16,408 nucleotides of DNA from Desulfobacteraceae bacterium (GTDB taxonomy: Bacteria > Desulfobacterota > Desulfobacteria > Desulfobacterales > Desulfobacteraceae), in the NCBI GenBank assembly GCA_011390435.1, contig JAABSK010000039.1, forward strand, positions 1-16,408. Direction: 5' to 3'. Of this stretch, positions 5,132-12,776 are shown in pieces. The notes below the pieces were generated by a model. That model was not told where the DNA came from and did not search any database. It saw nothing but the letters and a program-made list of their open reading frames with translations. A program made the translations under genes and the position numbers. Numbering within the stretch: position 1 is the first letter of the stretch; each line of letters opens with the position of its first letter.

Positions 5132-7592
5132 GCAACGCCTCCTTTCCCGGTTCCAGAACTGTCATGGGATCAACCGGCAGGCTGATCAGCACACACAATC
5201 CACCGGCCGGTCTGTTTTCCAGGCAGATTGTTCCATGATGGGCCTGAACAATCTGGCGGCAGACTGAAAGTCCGATGCCCATGCCTTTTTCCTTGGTGGT
5301 GAAGAACTGCCGGAAGGCATTGTCCAGATCTGCGGCATCAATCCCGGAGCCGGTATCACAAATCTGGATGGACAGGGTGGCTTTTTCTGTCGCACTGATT
5401 GAAATGTCAATTTCACCCCCTTCAGGCATGGCATCTTCACTGTTGATAATACAATTGAGGAACACCTGCTGCAGCTGCCTGGAGTCTGCTGAAATCAGCG
5501 GAAGGTCCCGGTCACAGTCCAGGTGAATGGCAATGTTTCGGCTGTGATTGCCAGACTGTGTCCAATGGCTGATCAGTTCCGTGGCAACTATTTTCAAATC
5601 GATCTTTTCAAGGCTGGGCGCCTGATATTTTGCCAGTCCCATCATGTTATTGACAACCGATTCAAGATGATCCACCTCTCCAATAATAAAATCAAACAAT
5701 TCGGTTCCAGCGTTGATATCCCCCTGGTTGCGCTTCAGATACTGTGCAGAACTTCGAATAATGCTCAAGGGATTTTTGATTTCATGGGCCAGCACGGTGG
5801 ACATCTCCCCCAGAGCAGCCATTTTTTCAGACTGCACCACCTTGCTGAACATTTTCTCCACCTGCTGTTTGCTTTCCAGCAGCGATTCATAGTGCAGGCT
5901 GTTTTCCAGGGCCAGTCCCACCTGGCTGGAAATGGTTGAAAAAAAACGGGTATCCCTCCGGGTGTATGGCCGGCCATCTTTGCGCCTGCCCAGGAGCAGA
6001 AACCCGGAAAGACCGACGCCGCCTCTAAGGGCAAAGATCAATTCAGGGTCATGGGATTGAAACACGGAGACTTCTGCTGCCAGCTCAGGCATCTCAATGG
6101 CCTGGCTGAAAAACAGAAAATCACTGGTTTCCGACAACTGTTTTTTCAAGGCATCAAATGTTAAATCCATGGCGTTCAGCTGTGCCATATCCGGATAAAA
6201 CCGGGTGCCTGAAGCATTGCACACCACAAGCTGGACATGCTGAATGTGAAACTGTTCCGGGATCTGCCGGGTCAGAATCCGTATCAAGTCCTGGAAATGA
6301 ATGGTGGCACCCAGCTCCCGTGTCAATGCCGGTATCAGCTCTTCACGATAGAGCGCTCCCGGCAGGAATACCTGGTCCAGAATCCATGAGATGGCCCGGG
6401 TAAGCGGACCAAACAACAGGGCAATGGCAATGATGTAAATTAAAAACAGCTCTTCGGCAAAGACCCCCCTGCCCACGAATGTTTTTTCAAGAAAGGCCAT
6501 AAAAAAAGAATACGAGATGGATGAAACCGCAATCAACAGCATATAAGTGGCTGTTCTCGACACCAGCTTGTCAACGTCCAGCAGGCGGTATTGAATCAAA
6601 GAAAAAAAATAGGCTCCCGGCAGTACAATACAGGAGAGCACCACCAGTCGGAAGGAGATCAGCGGATGATTCAAAAACATATTGGGAATGGCATACAGGA
6701 TCATATAGGGTCCAAACGACAGCCAGTATGCACTGATAATCAATTTCACCTGATTTTTCTCCAGAGTGGATGACAAGGCCCTGAAGTCCACAAAATGTTT
6801 GATAAAGGCAATCACCGCCATAAACGGCAGGGCAATATTTCTCACGCGCTGCAGCCAGGTCCAGAATGCGTCTGAATGATCTGCCAGCAATACCGCGCAG
6901 AAAATGCTGATCAATGGTGGCGCCAGGTAGATCAAAAACAGAAAAACAGATTTGTGATGCGTGAGCGACCGCTCTTTGGGAAAACTGAAAACAAAATGGA
7001 GAAAACAGCTGAACGCCAGCCAGTTGCAGACAGCCAGCGTAAAAAAACTCAAGGAGACCACAGGCGCTGCCAGAATGCCAAAATATGACGGGATCGTGGC
7101 GGTAAAGGTTGTGGCAAACAGGCAAAGCGTGATTAAAAACAGCGCAACCGGCTGCTGGGTGGCCACCCTCCTGAAGAACGCCAGCACACCCATAAAGATC
7201 ATGGTGAACATCAACAGAAGATGGGGCCAGGAAACCGATAGAAACTGAAACGGTGTTACCGGGTTGAACATTGGCGAGATCTCCAGCACATCGCTGCCGC
7301 GCTGAATGCGGATGCGGGTGGGCAGATCTGCTTTCCATCCTGAGAAAATAAAACATGACAGCACCTGATGATAGGCCATGGCATCGATTCCAATGATCAG
7401 ATCATCTTTTTTGACCGGATTTAACGGCTGGTTCACCTTGCTGATTTTCAGCCCGTGCTGGGTTTTGTCCACCCTGAATTCCGGCGTGCCGTAATAGATA
7501 ACGCTGAAAAAAAAGACACACAGCATGATGATCGGTACCAGAATCACCAGCAGGCTGAGTTTTTTCGCGAAAGGCTCTATCTCTGTGTTCAC
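5106..7592 (-). CDS. Membrane sensor histidine kinase, PDZ-like / multi-TM / GAF / HisKA-HATPase
   Basis: An 828-aa kinase. TM1 (about 12-33) is followed by an extracytoplasmic PDZ-like segment (about 45-108, GLKISKVNQPLNPVKKDDLI), seven or eight TM helices (about 122-405), a GAF-like region (about 425-565), HisKA with phosphoacceptor H603 (LAHEIKNPL), and an ATPase domain with N-box N717, G1 DTGSGID (746-752) and GMGIGLS (770-776). A PDZ-like region before many TM helices recalls ComP; GAF plus HisKA after many TM helices recalls PrsK. I infer sensing of a membrane or periplasmic cue and phosphorylation of the overlapping regulator. The start is GTG at 7590-7592, with GGGAGA upstream; an ATG five bases earlier is out of frame and stops at once. 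It follows the PilZ gene by 82 bp. Confidence 0.92.
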   Translation of the reverse strand: MNTEIEPFAKKLSLLVILVPIIMLCVFFFSVIYYGTPEFRVDKTQHGLKISKVNQPLNPVKKDDLIIGIDAMAYHQVLSCFIFSGWKADLPTRIRIQRGSDVLEISPMFNPVTPFQFLSVSWPHLLLMFTMIFMGVLAFFRRVATQQPVALFLITLCLFATTFTATIPSYFGILAAPVVSLSFFTLAVCNWLAFSCFLHFVFSFPKERSLTHHKSVFLFLIYLAPPLISIFCAVLLADHSDAFWTWLQRVRNIALPFMAVIAFIKHFVDFRALSSTLEKNQVKLIISAYWLSFGPYMILYAIPNMFLNHPLISFRLVVLSCIVLPGAYFFSLIQYRLLDVDKLVSRTATYMLLIAVSSISYSFFMAFLEKTFVGRGVFAEELFLIYIIAIALLFGPLTRAISWILDQVFLPGALYREELIPALTRELGATIHFQDLIRILTRQIPEQFHIQHVQLVVCNASGTRFYPDMAQLNAMDLTFDALKKQLSETSDFLFFSQAIEMPELAAEVSVFQSHDPELIFALRGGVGLSGFLLLGRRKDGRPYTRRDTRFFSTISSQVGLALENSLHYESLLESKQQVEKMFSKVVQSEKMAALGEMSTVLAHEIKNPLSIIRSSAQYLKRNQGDINAGTELFDFIIGEVDHLESVVNNMMGLAKYQAPSLEKIDLKIVATELISHWTQSGNHSRNIAIHLDCDRDLPLISADSRQLQQVFLNCIINSEDAMPEGGEIDISISATEKATLSIQICDTGSGIDAADLDNAFRQFFTTKEKGMGIGLSVCRQIVQAHHGTICLENRPAGGLCVLISLPVDPMTVLEPGKEALHAGSNIDH

Positions 7593-7674
7593 AACATTCT
7601 CCCGGTAAATGAATTGATCCGCTTGAATGTATACCAGAAAAATCCCTGGAAAAGATAGGCAAAAACAGCAGGAC

Positions 7675-8031
7675 TCAGGTTAGAATTTCAATACCAAAAC
7701 AGTGCCGGTCGGCATCCACCCATACAATTCGCCCGATAACCCACACCGGCTCAGGTTCAGGCATGCAAGCTGAAACAGGCGGTTTTTCAGGAAAGCAGAT
7801 GATCTTTACGGTGGAGGCCAAACGGATGTCTGGCAGCGGGCAGATGGAAATGGCCATCCCGTCCACGGACAGATTCAGGGTTTCTCCGATATACCAGGTC
7901 TTTTCTCCCAGGGGATCTGTGGTACACTTTACAGACACCGGAATCTGGAAATCATGCCTGGGCCACTGACGGCGGTCATTTTCAGAAATTTCAATATCAG
8001 TCATGGGATTCCCGGTTTCAGCATCCGGCAT
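7675..8031 (-). CDS. PilZ-domain protein (cyclic-di-GMP receptor)
   Basis: A 118-aa single-domain protein. It has the PilZ signature: RRQWPR near residues 20-25 and NLSVDG near 53-58, matching RxxxR and [D/N]xSxxG, the residues that grip cyclic di-GMP. The remainder is a beta-barrel-like pattern ending in GIEIL. PilZ proteins pass cyclic-di-GMP levels to motility, polysaccharide or secretion machinery; the partner here is unknown but may be the kinase or the exported proteins of the same run. The start is uncertain: ATG at 8031 or ATG at 8004 (MTDIEIS). Neither has a clear ribosome binding site, and the first lies inside an inverted repeat. Confidence 0.88.
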   Translation of the reverse strand: MPDAETGNPMTDIEISENDRRQWPRHDFQIPVSVKCTTDPLGEKTWYIGETLNLSVDGMAISICPLPDIRLASTVKIICFPEKPPVSACMPEPEPVWVIGRIVWVDADRHCFGIEILT

Positions 8032-8066
8032 GCAACAAGCGGCTCTGCCGCATCCGGATGCTGAAA
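8016..8066. repeat. 13-bp inverted repeat spanning the exported-protein/PilZ gene junction
   Basis: 8016-8028 pairs perfectly with 8054-8066 (TTTCAGCATCCGG and its complement). Inside the loop is a second hairpin, 8039-8043 with 8047-8051. On the minus-strand transcript it begins 10 bases after the stop of the exported-protein gene, and the distal arm runs into the PilZ gene around its first ATG (8029-8031). No U-run follows, so it is a weak terminator candidate. It could attenuate or stabilise the mRNA, or mask the first PilZ start. Confidence 0.65.
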
Positions 8067-8076
8067 ACCACTTTTA

Positions 8077-9360
8077 TTAGAATGAGGACGTTCCATTGGG
8101 CTGGTAGCGGTATTTTACGGTTGCCCCCACCCCTGCCCCTGCCGTGTGCTGCAGCAGCATATAGGTTCCATCAGAAAACCGGATTGCATAACTGTTGCCA
8201 CTTGCTGCAGGAAAGATATTGATAAAATCATTATCCGCTCCAGTGACCGTAACAGAGGACTGTGTATCAATATCTGCACCGAAAAGATCTTTCACATTAC
8301 TGCCGGCAGGAGCACCCAGCTCAGTGGGCATCAGTGCATCATAAGAAAAACTATACCCTTCAATCAGGTTGGCTCCGCTGACCACTGTGATGGTTCCGGT
8401 CCGAACGCCTTCAACTGGGCCTGATGAAAAGGTGTTGCCGCTGTCAATGGTATTGATGGCATCCCTGAAAGACTGCTTTTGCACATTCCCGAACTCATCC
8501 ACCAGCAAAATCGGACCGGCAGTGCCGGAATTAATGGTTCCGGTGGCCAGGTTGGGGGCCTCGCTAAGGCCAAACAGCAAGGGGTTCTTGATCCGGACGA
8601 GTTTTGGAACCGCCTGATCCATGGCAAAGACAAATTCTGTCAGGCCAAAATCCGAAAGGGTTTCTCCGGTTTTGGTTGCCACCACAGAACGGTTATAGTT
8701 GATCGAGACAAAAATCCTGCCCTGGCTTCCTGCGCCGATGGTGTTGACCACGTACTGAATCTGGATATAATCAAACGAATTGAAATCTTTGCGGATGGCT
8801 GTGTCCAAAAGTGATTCATCTGTTTCAAAAGCAGGATGAACATACTGCATGAACTGTTCAGGATTCTGGGCCTGATAACTGGAAAACAATGCGTCAAGGC
8901 TTGCCCTGACCATGGGAAGAATATCCTGATCAGTTACGGTGACGGTTTTATGGGTGGCATCCACATCATTTGTTTTTCCTGTGGTGTCCATAATTTTAAC
9001 AAACAGGTCATAGGGCTTTTCCAGTTCCGGCTGGAACAGGAATTCAAACGATCCGTTTTGCGCAACCCTTGCCCGGCTCCAGGTTTCCTTATTGTCCACA
9101 GACACCTGAACCGATCCAATCCGACCGTTTGAAGCACTGGCCCGCCCTTTAATCACGATATTTCCATCTCTGAGCTGATTTTGAAACAGGGTCATGCCGG
9201 TGTCTGCTGACTGGTCAAAGGAGATCGAGTTGATATACAGATACTGAATGTGAATACCTTCGGAACTTTTACCGAAAATCCACCATTTTGCATGGGAACT
9301 GCCTGGCAGGGTCCATATCAGCATGAAAAATATCATTGATGCGATGGCTGTTTTTTTCAT
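8077..9360 (-). CDS. Exported protein of unknown function with Ig-like and NTF2-like segments
   Basis: A 427-aa protein with a clear signal peptide (basic start, hydrophobic core, SHA cleavage after about residue 24), so it is periplasmic or surface-exposed. Residues about 40-145 look like an Ig-type beta domain (VSVDNKETW, DLFVKIMDTTGKTNDV). Residues about 147-255 look like an NTF2/SnoaL-like fold (LDALFSSYQAQNPEQFMQYV). The rest (about 262-427) is beta-rich, rich in G, S and T, and unassigned. AGGAG sits just before the ATG, directly against the stop of the barrel gene, so the two are co-translated neighbours and probably work together at the outer membrane. No enzymatic motif was found. 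The domain assignments are by eye and tentative. Confidence 0.85.
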   Translation of the reverse strand: MKKTAIASMIFFMLIWTLPGSSHAKWWIFGKSSEGIHIQYLYINSISFDQSADTGMTLFQNQLRDGNIVIKGRASASNGRIGSVQVSVDNKETWSRARVAQNGSFEFLFQPELEKPYDLFVKIMDTTGKTNDVDATHKTVTVTDQDILPMVRASLDALFSSYQAQNPEQFMQYVHPAFETDESLLDTAIRKDFNSFDYIQIQYVVNTIGAGSQGRIFVSINYNRSVVATKTGETLSDFGLTEFVFAMDQAVPKLVRIKNPLLFGLSEAPNLATGTINSGTAGPILLVDEFGNVQKQSFRDAINTIDSGNTFSSGPVEGVRTGTITVVSGANLIEGYSFSYDALMPTELGAPAGSNVKDLFGADIDTQSSVTVTGADNDFINIFPAASGNSYAIRFSDGTYMLLQHTAGAGVGATVKYRYQPNGTSSF

Positions 9361-9370
9361 TTTTACTCCT

Positions 9371-10972
9371 TTATTTAAACGTCAGCGGCATATTGATACC
9401 GATGGATATACTCTTTTCGATAAAATCCCGGGTGGTGGTTGAAAAACTGTAGTCATTCACCGCACCCTTGACAAAAAACGTGCTCTGATTCAAATATCCC
9501 GTCAGCCGGGGTTTGTAGTAGATGTGAAATCGCGTGAACCACTTGTCGGAATTGTCCTGACCAAATGCATGCAGCTTGTTCTGACCCACAGAAAAACTGG
9601 AAAAGATTTTCTTTTCAGGGATGTCGATGCCAAGGCCCACCGAGTACTGCAGCACCTGATTGGTCTGGTTGATCAACTGGTTTTCATAAAAAAAAGTGCC
9701 GGCTGTCAATGATGGCTTAAGAACCGTCTTTCCCACAGTGTGCCGGGAGTTGAAGCTGGTGTTTGCAGTATAATCCAGCTGGTCCCGGGTCTGGTTGCTG
9801 GTGTCAAAACTGCTGATCCCCAGGCTGGTGGAATTATCAATCGCGCCGTACCGGTCTTTATGGGTCAATGTCAGATACTGGTTCAGTGTGGTCTGGGCAT
9901 GGGAATGTTTTTTTTCAAATTTATATCCCAGAGATGTACTGGCATAGCGCCGCCCAAACAGCTTTCGTACGGTTACATCTGCCTGAGGCTGCCAGGTATG
10001 GGTCATCAGAGGATTGCTGTTGATCTTGTTTCGCAGCCACAAAAACCGAAGGTTTGTGGTAATGTCCCGGCTGTATTTGTACCGCCATGTTGAGCTGAAC
10101 CGCTCCTGGTCAGACACGGCAGAACCGGTCAAGGTCGTGAATTTGGGGCTGATCCGTTCATAGGTCCACACCACCCGGCTGGGGTCTGCATCGCCAATTG
10201 CTTCAATCTTCTGGGCGTTTCCATGATAACTGCCGGAATGGGTTCTGCCGGAATAATTCTGAGATGTATCGGAAATGGCGCTTTCCGCCCGGATGGTCAA
10301 CCCGGGAATGGGACGGTATTCCACATCCAGAGCATAAACAGTGTTGGTATAAAGATCGTCACTGGTGGACACCGGTTTTGAATCGTCACTGTGGACCAGA
10401 GAAAATCCTGCCGTCAATACCGGATTGATTTCATGACTGATATTGGCACCGGCAACATTTCGCTGGGTGGCTTTGAGATGATATCCCTCCCACAGATTTT
10501 CCCACCTGGGGTATGCAATGCCATAAACGACTGAAAAATCTGGAAGTTTGTCTGTTTCATCGACATATTTATACGACATTCCCTTGAGCGCGGAATCCAG
10601 TGAATATTGAGAATAGGATTCAAAAACATCTCCTGCGTCCATGAAATGATTCTGATAGGCCAGGTGCCCTTTTAAAGTGGTCAAGGCGAACTCTGCCGTA
10701 TCATAGCGCTTGTCATTCGTTGTCCGGCCGCCGATATTGAAAATATATCGTAACTCATCATCTTCACCCCGTGCATAGATATTCAGGGTTTCAATATAGC
10801 CGGTGCCGTCTGTTAAAGAGGAAGCGGCGCTGCCAGGGCCGGAGACATCATTGAAATTCACCTGGATGTCGTTGACCACACGAAGTTCATGCCTGCCGGT
10901 TCCCTGTCCATATCCGGGAAACGCAGACAATAAAAAAATGATAGAAATCAGACCGATGACCCATGTTTTCAT
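9371..10972 (-). CDS. Outer-membrane beta-barrel protein, unknown function
   Basis: A 533-aa protein with a signal peptide (MKTWVIGLISIIFLLSAFPG, cleavage about residue 22-24). The mature part is a long series of alternating polar/hydrophobic strands rich in Y, T, S and N, with many aromatic strand ends, and closes with a strand (SIGINMPLTFK), typical of large outer-membrane barrels. No plug, TPR or enzyme motif was seen. It could be a porin-like channel or an export barrel for a polysaccharide or for the adjacent exported protein. AAGGTGGA (10979-10986) precedes the ATG. It is the first gene after the sigma-54 promoter, with a predicted leader of about 70 bases. Confidence 0.85.
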   Translation of the reverse strand: MKTWVIGLISIIFLLSAFPGYGQGTGRHELRVVNDIQVNFNDVSGPGSAASSLTDGTGYIETLNIYARGEDDELRYIFNIGGRTTNDKRYDTAEFALTTLKGHLAYQNHFMDAGDVFESYSQYSLDSALKGMSYKYVDETDKLPDFSVVYGIAYPRWENLWEGYHLKATQRNVAGANISHEINPVLTAGFSLVHSDDSKPVSTSDDLYTNTVYALDVEYRPIPGLTIRAESAISDTSQNYSGRTHSGSYHGNAQKIEAIGDADPSRVVWTYERISPKFTTLTGSAVSDQERFSSTWRYKYSRDITTNLRFLWLRNKINSNPLMTHTWQPQADVTVRKLFGRRYASTSLGYKFEKKHSHAQTTLNQYLTLTHKDRYGAIDNSTSLGISSFDTSNQTRDQLDYTANTSFNSRHTVGKTVLKPSLTAGTFFYENQLINQTNQVLQYSVGLGIDIPEKKIFSSFSVGQNKLHAFGQDNSDKWFTRFHIYYKPRLTGYLNQSTFFVKGAVNDYSFSTTTRDFIEKSISIGINMPLTFK

Positions 10973-11052
10973 TTTTCATCCACCTTCATTAAATATCCAT
11001 TTTCAGTGTCGTGCCCGTTGCACATCGCTGATGACGATTCAAGCCGGATAAT

Positions 11053-11068
11053 TGCAATGGCTGTGCCG
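11053..11068 (-). promoter_or_regulatory. Sigma-54 (RpoN) promoter of the barrel-to-permease run
   Basis: The minus strand reads CGGCACAGCCATTGCA, against the consensus TGGCACR-N4-TTGCW. The only departure is C for the first T. The invariant GG (-24) and GC (-12) are exactly 12 bp apart, counting first base to first base. Transcription is predicted to start near 11042, about 70 bases before the barrel start codon. A sigma-54 activator is encoded in the same run. Confidence 0.75.
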
Positions 11069-11151
11069 CAGACATGGATTTTTAAATCAGGTGAGATTTC
11101 AGAGGGTTAAAAAATATAACACATGACAGACAATTCCGCCAAGGCCCTGGC

Positions 11152-11190
11152 CGGTGGATATGCACCATCACAATCGGTGGATATGCACCA
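11152..11190. promoter_or_regulatory. Two identical 16-bp near-palindromic repeats, probable activator (UAS) sites
   Basis: CGGTGGATATGCACCA occurs at 11152-11167 and again at 11175-11190, with a 23-bp period (about two helical turns). The core GGTGGATATGCACC is a dyad in which 12 of 14 bases are symmetric. The pair lies about 110-148 bp upstream of the predicted sigma-54 start, the usual range for an enhancer bound by an NtrC-family dimer with a Fis-type HTH. Binding by the regulator at 3776-5131 is inferred. Confidence 0.65.
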
Positions 11191-11225
11191 GGACAGATGA
11201 AAGATCATCCGGATTTCTGGCGGTT

Positions 11226-12767
11226 TCAGGGGGTAACTTCGATTTCAACCCTGCGGTTCATCATTCTGCCCCATGGGGTGGCGTTGGATTCCACAGGGTT
11301 TGCGCTTCCCAGACCTTGCGTTTCCAGCTGTTCCGGGCGGGCGCCACGGCCCAGAAGAAAACTTCGGACAATGTTGGCCCGGAATTCAGACAATTTTTCA
11401 TTGTATTTTTGATATCCGGCAGAATCTGAATACCCCACAATCCGGACCATTGCATCGGGATAATGGGACAGCGTATCTGCAAAGGCCTGCAGGATCTTGA
11501 TCCCGTCTTCGGAAAATTCATTGGTATTGTATTTAAACCGCACCACAATTTTTTCAGTCGGCAATGGCGGTGGCGCTTCCGGCATTGGCAGGGTTTCTTG
11601 CAATTCAGGCTGAATCACCGGAGCAGAAAGGGGTTTTCCAGGTTGAGCCGGAACTGTTGAATCTGTGCCTGCCGGCAAAGGCGGCACGGCAGGCGGGCTT
11701 TCCACAGCCTGTTCAGATGGTGAAACAAAAGCCCTCCCCTGTTCCTGCTGTGTCGGCTGTATTACCGCATTGTCAAACGGGTCAGGAAAAATCAGCCAGA
11801 ACAGCAAAAGACCCAGCAGTACCAGTACCGTAACACCCACACCCATATTGCGCAAAACATGATGCTCCTCAGGCGGCATCTGCGCCGACCGGACAATTAC
11901 GGACGACTGTGGTGCGGGCGGGTCAGAGGCCTGCGGCTGCGGGATGCTCCGATACCCCGTATAGACTGGAATCTGCAGGTCTTTTGCACAGTCTTTGATC
12001 ACATCTGCTCCGATTGTCTGACGATCCTGAACATACCCTGATAACAGCGCATGGTCGCAAAGAATGTTGATTCTGCGGGGGAATCCCCCTGAATGGGCAA
12101 ATATCGCCTGCACGGCAGACGGATCAAACAACTGCCGGTCTGTGCCGGCCACTTTGAGCCGGAATTGAATATAACCTGCTGTCTCTTCCAGGGTCAGCGG
12201 ATCGATATTGTAGTTCAGGGTGAGCCGCTGGCGAACCGGCCGGTTTTGTACCTGATTCAGGGTGTCGTTGAACTCATTTTGACCGACAAAAAAAATATTG
12301 ATCAATTTGGCATGGACTTTTTCAATATTGGAAAGCAGACGTATTTCTTCCAGCAGTTCCTGGCTGAGCAGCTGGGCCTCGTCAATGATCAGCAGCACTT
12401 TTTTGTTTTCAGCATGGGCGTTGATCAGAAATTTTCTGAACTTCACCAGAAAAGCGCCTTTTGAAACAAATGTCTCATCAATGCCGAATTCTCCGGCGAT
12501 ATAATTCAAAAAATCCAGCTTGTCCAGTGAGGGGTCTGGAACCGATGCAAAAATCACATCTTTGCTCAGGCTTTCAATCAAAGAATGGATCAGGGTGGTT
12601 TTCCCTGTACCCACATCTCCGGTGAGCAATAAAAAACCCTTGTTGTCCAGAATCCCGTATTTCAGGGTCGCCAGTGCTTCTTTGTGCTTTTCTCCCAACC
12701 ACAGAAACCTGGGATCAGAGCTGATCTGAAATGGCTTTTCCGTTAACTGATAAAATGAGGTATACAT
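11226..12767 (-). CDS. ExeA/GspA-like AAA ATPase fused to an OmpA-type peptidoglycan-binding domain
   Basis: A 513-aa protein. The N-terminal ATPase (1-270) starts with the ExeA-type YQLTEKPFQISSDPRFLW and has Walker A GDVGTGKTT (50-58) and Walker B LLIIDEAQ (125-132). One TM helix (about 309-327) is followed by a Pro-rich periplasmic linker (330-405) and an OmpA-family C domain (408-513) with D448 and R463 in the SDSAGYQKYNEKLSEFR motif that binds diaminopimelate. ExeA (GspA) helps place the type II secretion secretin through peptidoglycan, and similar ATPases occur in exopolysaccharide/XrtA loci. So it probably couples cytoplasmic ATP use to an envelope machine. It starts 9 bp after the upstream coiled-coil gene. 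It ends upstream of the sigma-54 region and may belong with the barrel-gene run. Confidence 0.9.
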   Translation of the reverse strand: MYTSFYQLTEKPFQISSDPRFLWLGEKHKEALATLKYGILDNKGFLLLTGDVGTGKTTLIHSLIESLSKDVIFASVPDPSLDKLDFLNYIAGEFGIDETFVSKGAFLVKFRKFLINAHAENKKVLLIIDEAQLLSQELLEEIRLLSNIEKVHAKLINIFFVGQNEFNDTLNQVQNRPVRQRLTLNYNIDPLTLEETAGYIQFRLKVAGTDRQLFDPSAVQAIFAHSGGFPRRINILCDHALLSGYVQDRQTIGADVIKDCAKDLQIPVYTGYRSIPQPQASDPPAPQSSVIVRSAQMPPEEHHVLRNMGVGVTVLVLLGLLLFWLIFPDPFDNAVIQPTQQEQGRAFVSPSEQAVESPPAVPPLPAGTDSTVPAQPGKPLSAPVIQPELQETLPMPEAPPPLPTEKIVVRFKYNTNEFSEDGIKILQAFADTLSHYPDAMVRIVGYSDSAGYQKYNEKLSEFRANIVRSFLLGRGARPEQLETQGLGSANPVESNATPWGRMMNRRVEIEVTP

Positions 12768-12776
12768 ATCCGCCGA

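Larger units (their letters stand above)
10973..11225. other. Regulatory intergenic region between the two leftward gene runs
   Basis: The 253 bp without a gene hold a sigma-54 promoter near 11053-11068 and two enhancer-like repeats at 11152-11190. No intrinsic terminator with a U-run was found for the upstream ATPase gene, so some read-through from the upstream run is possible. Confidence 0.7.

Noticed and set aside
6571..7356. 261-codon minus-strand frame inside the kinase gene
   Set aside because: Out-of-frame shadow of the multi-TM kinase region; its translation has no plausible domain, while the kinase frame shows all expected motifs.
7593..7674. Second sigma-54 promoter before the kinase gene
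   Set aside because: A GG and GC pair occurs in CTGGTATACATTCAAGCG but with 11 rather than 10 intervening bases, and the flanking consensus is absent.
10976..10986. Third copy of the enhancer repeat near the barrel gene start
   Set aside because: Only GGTGGAT is shared, and it coincides with the Shine-Dalgarno; the second half-site is missing.
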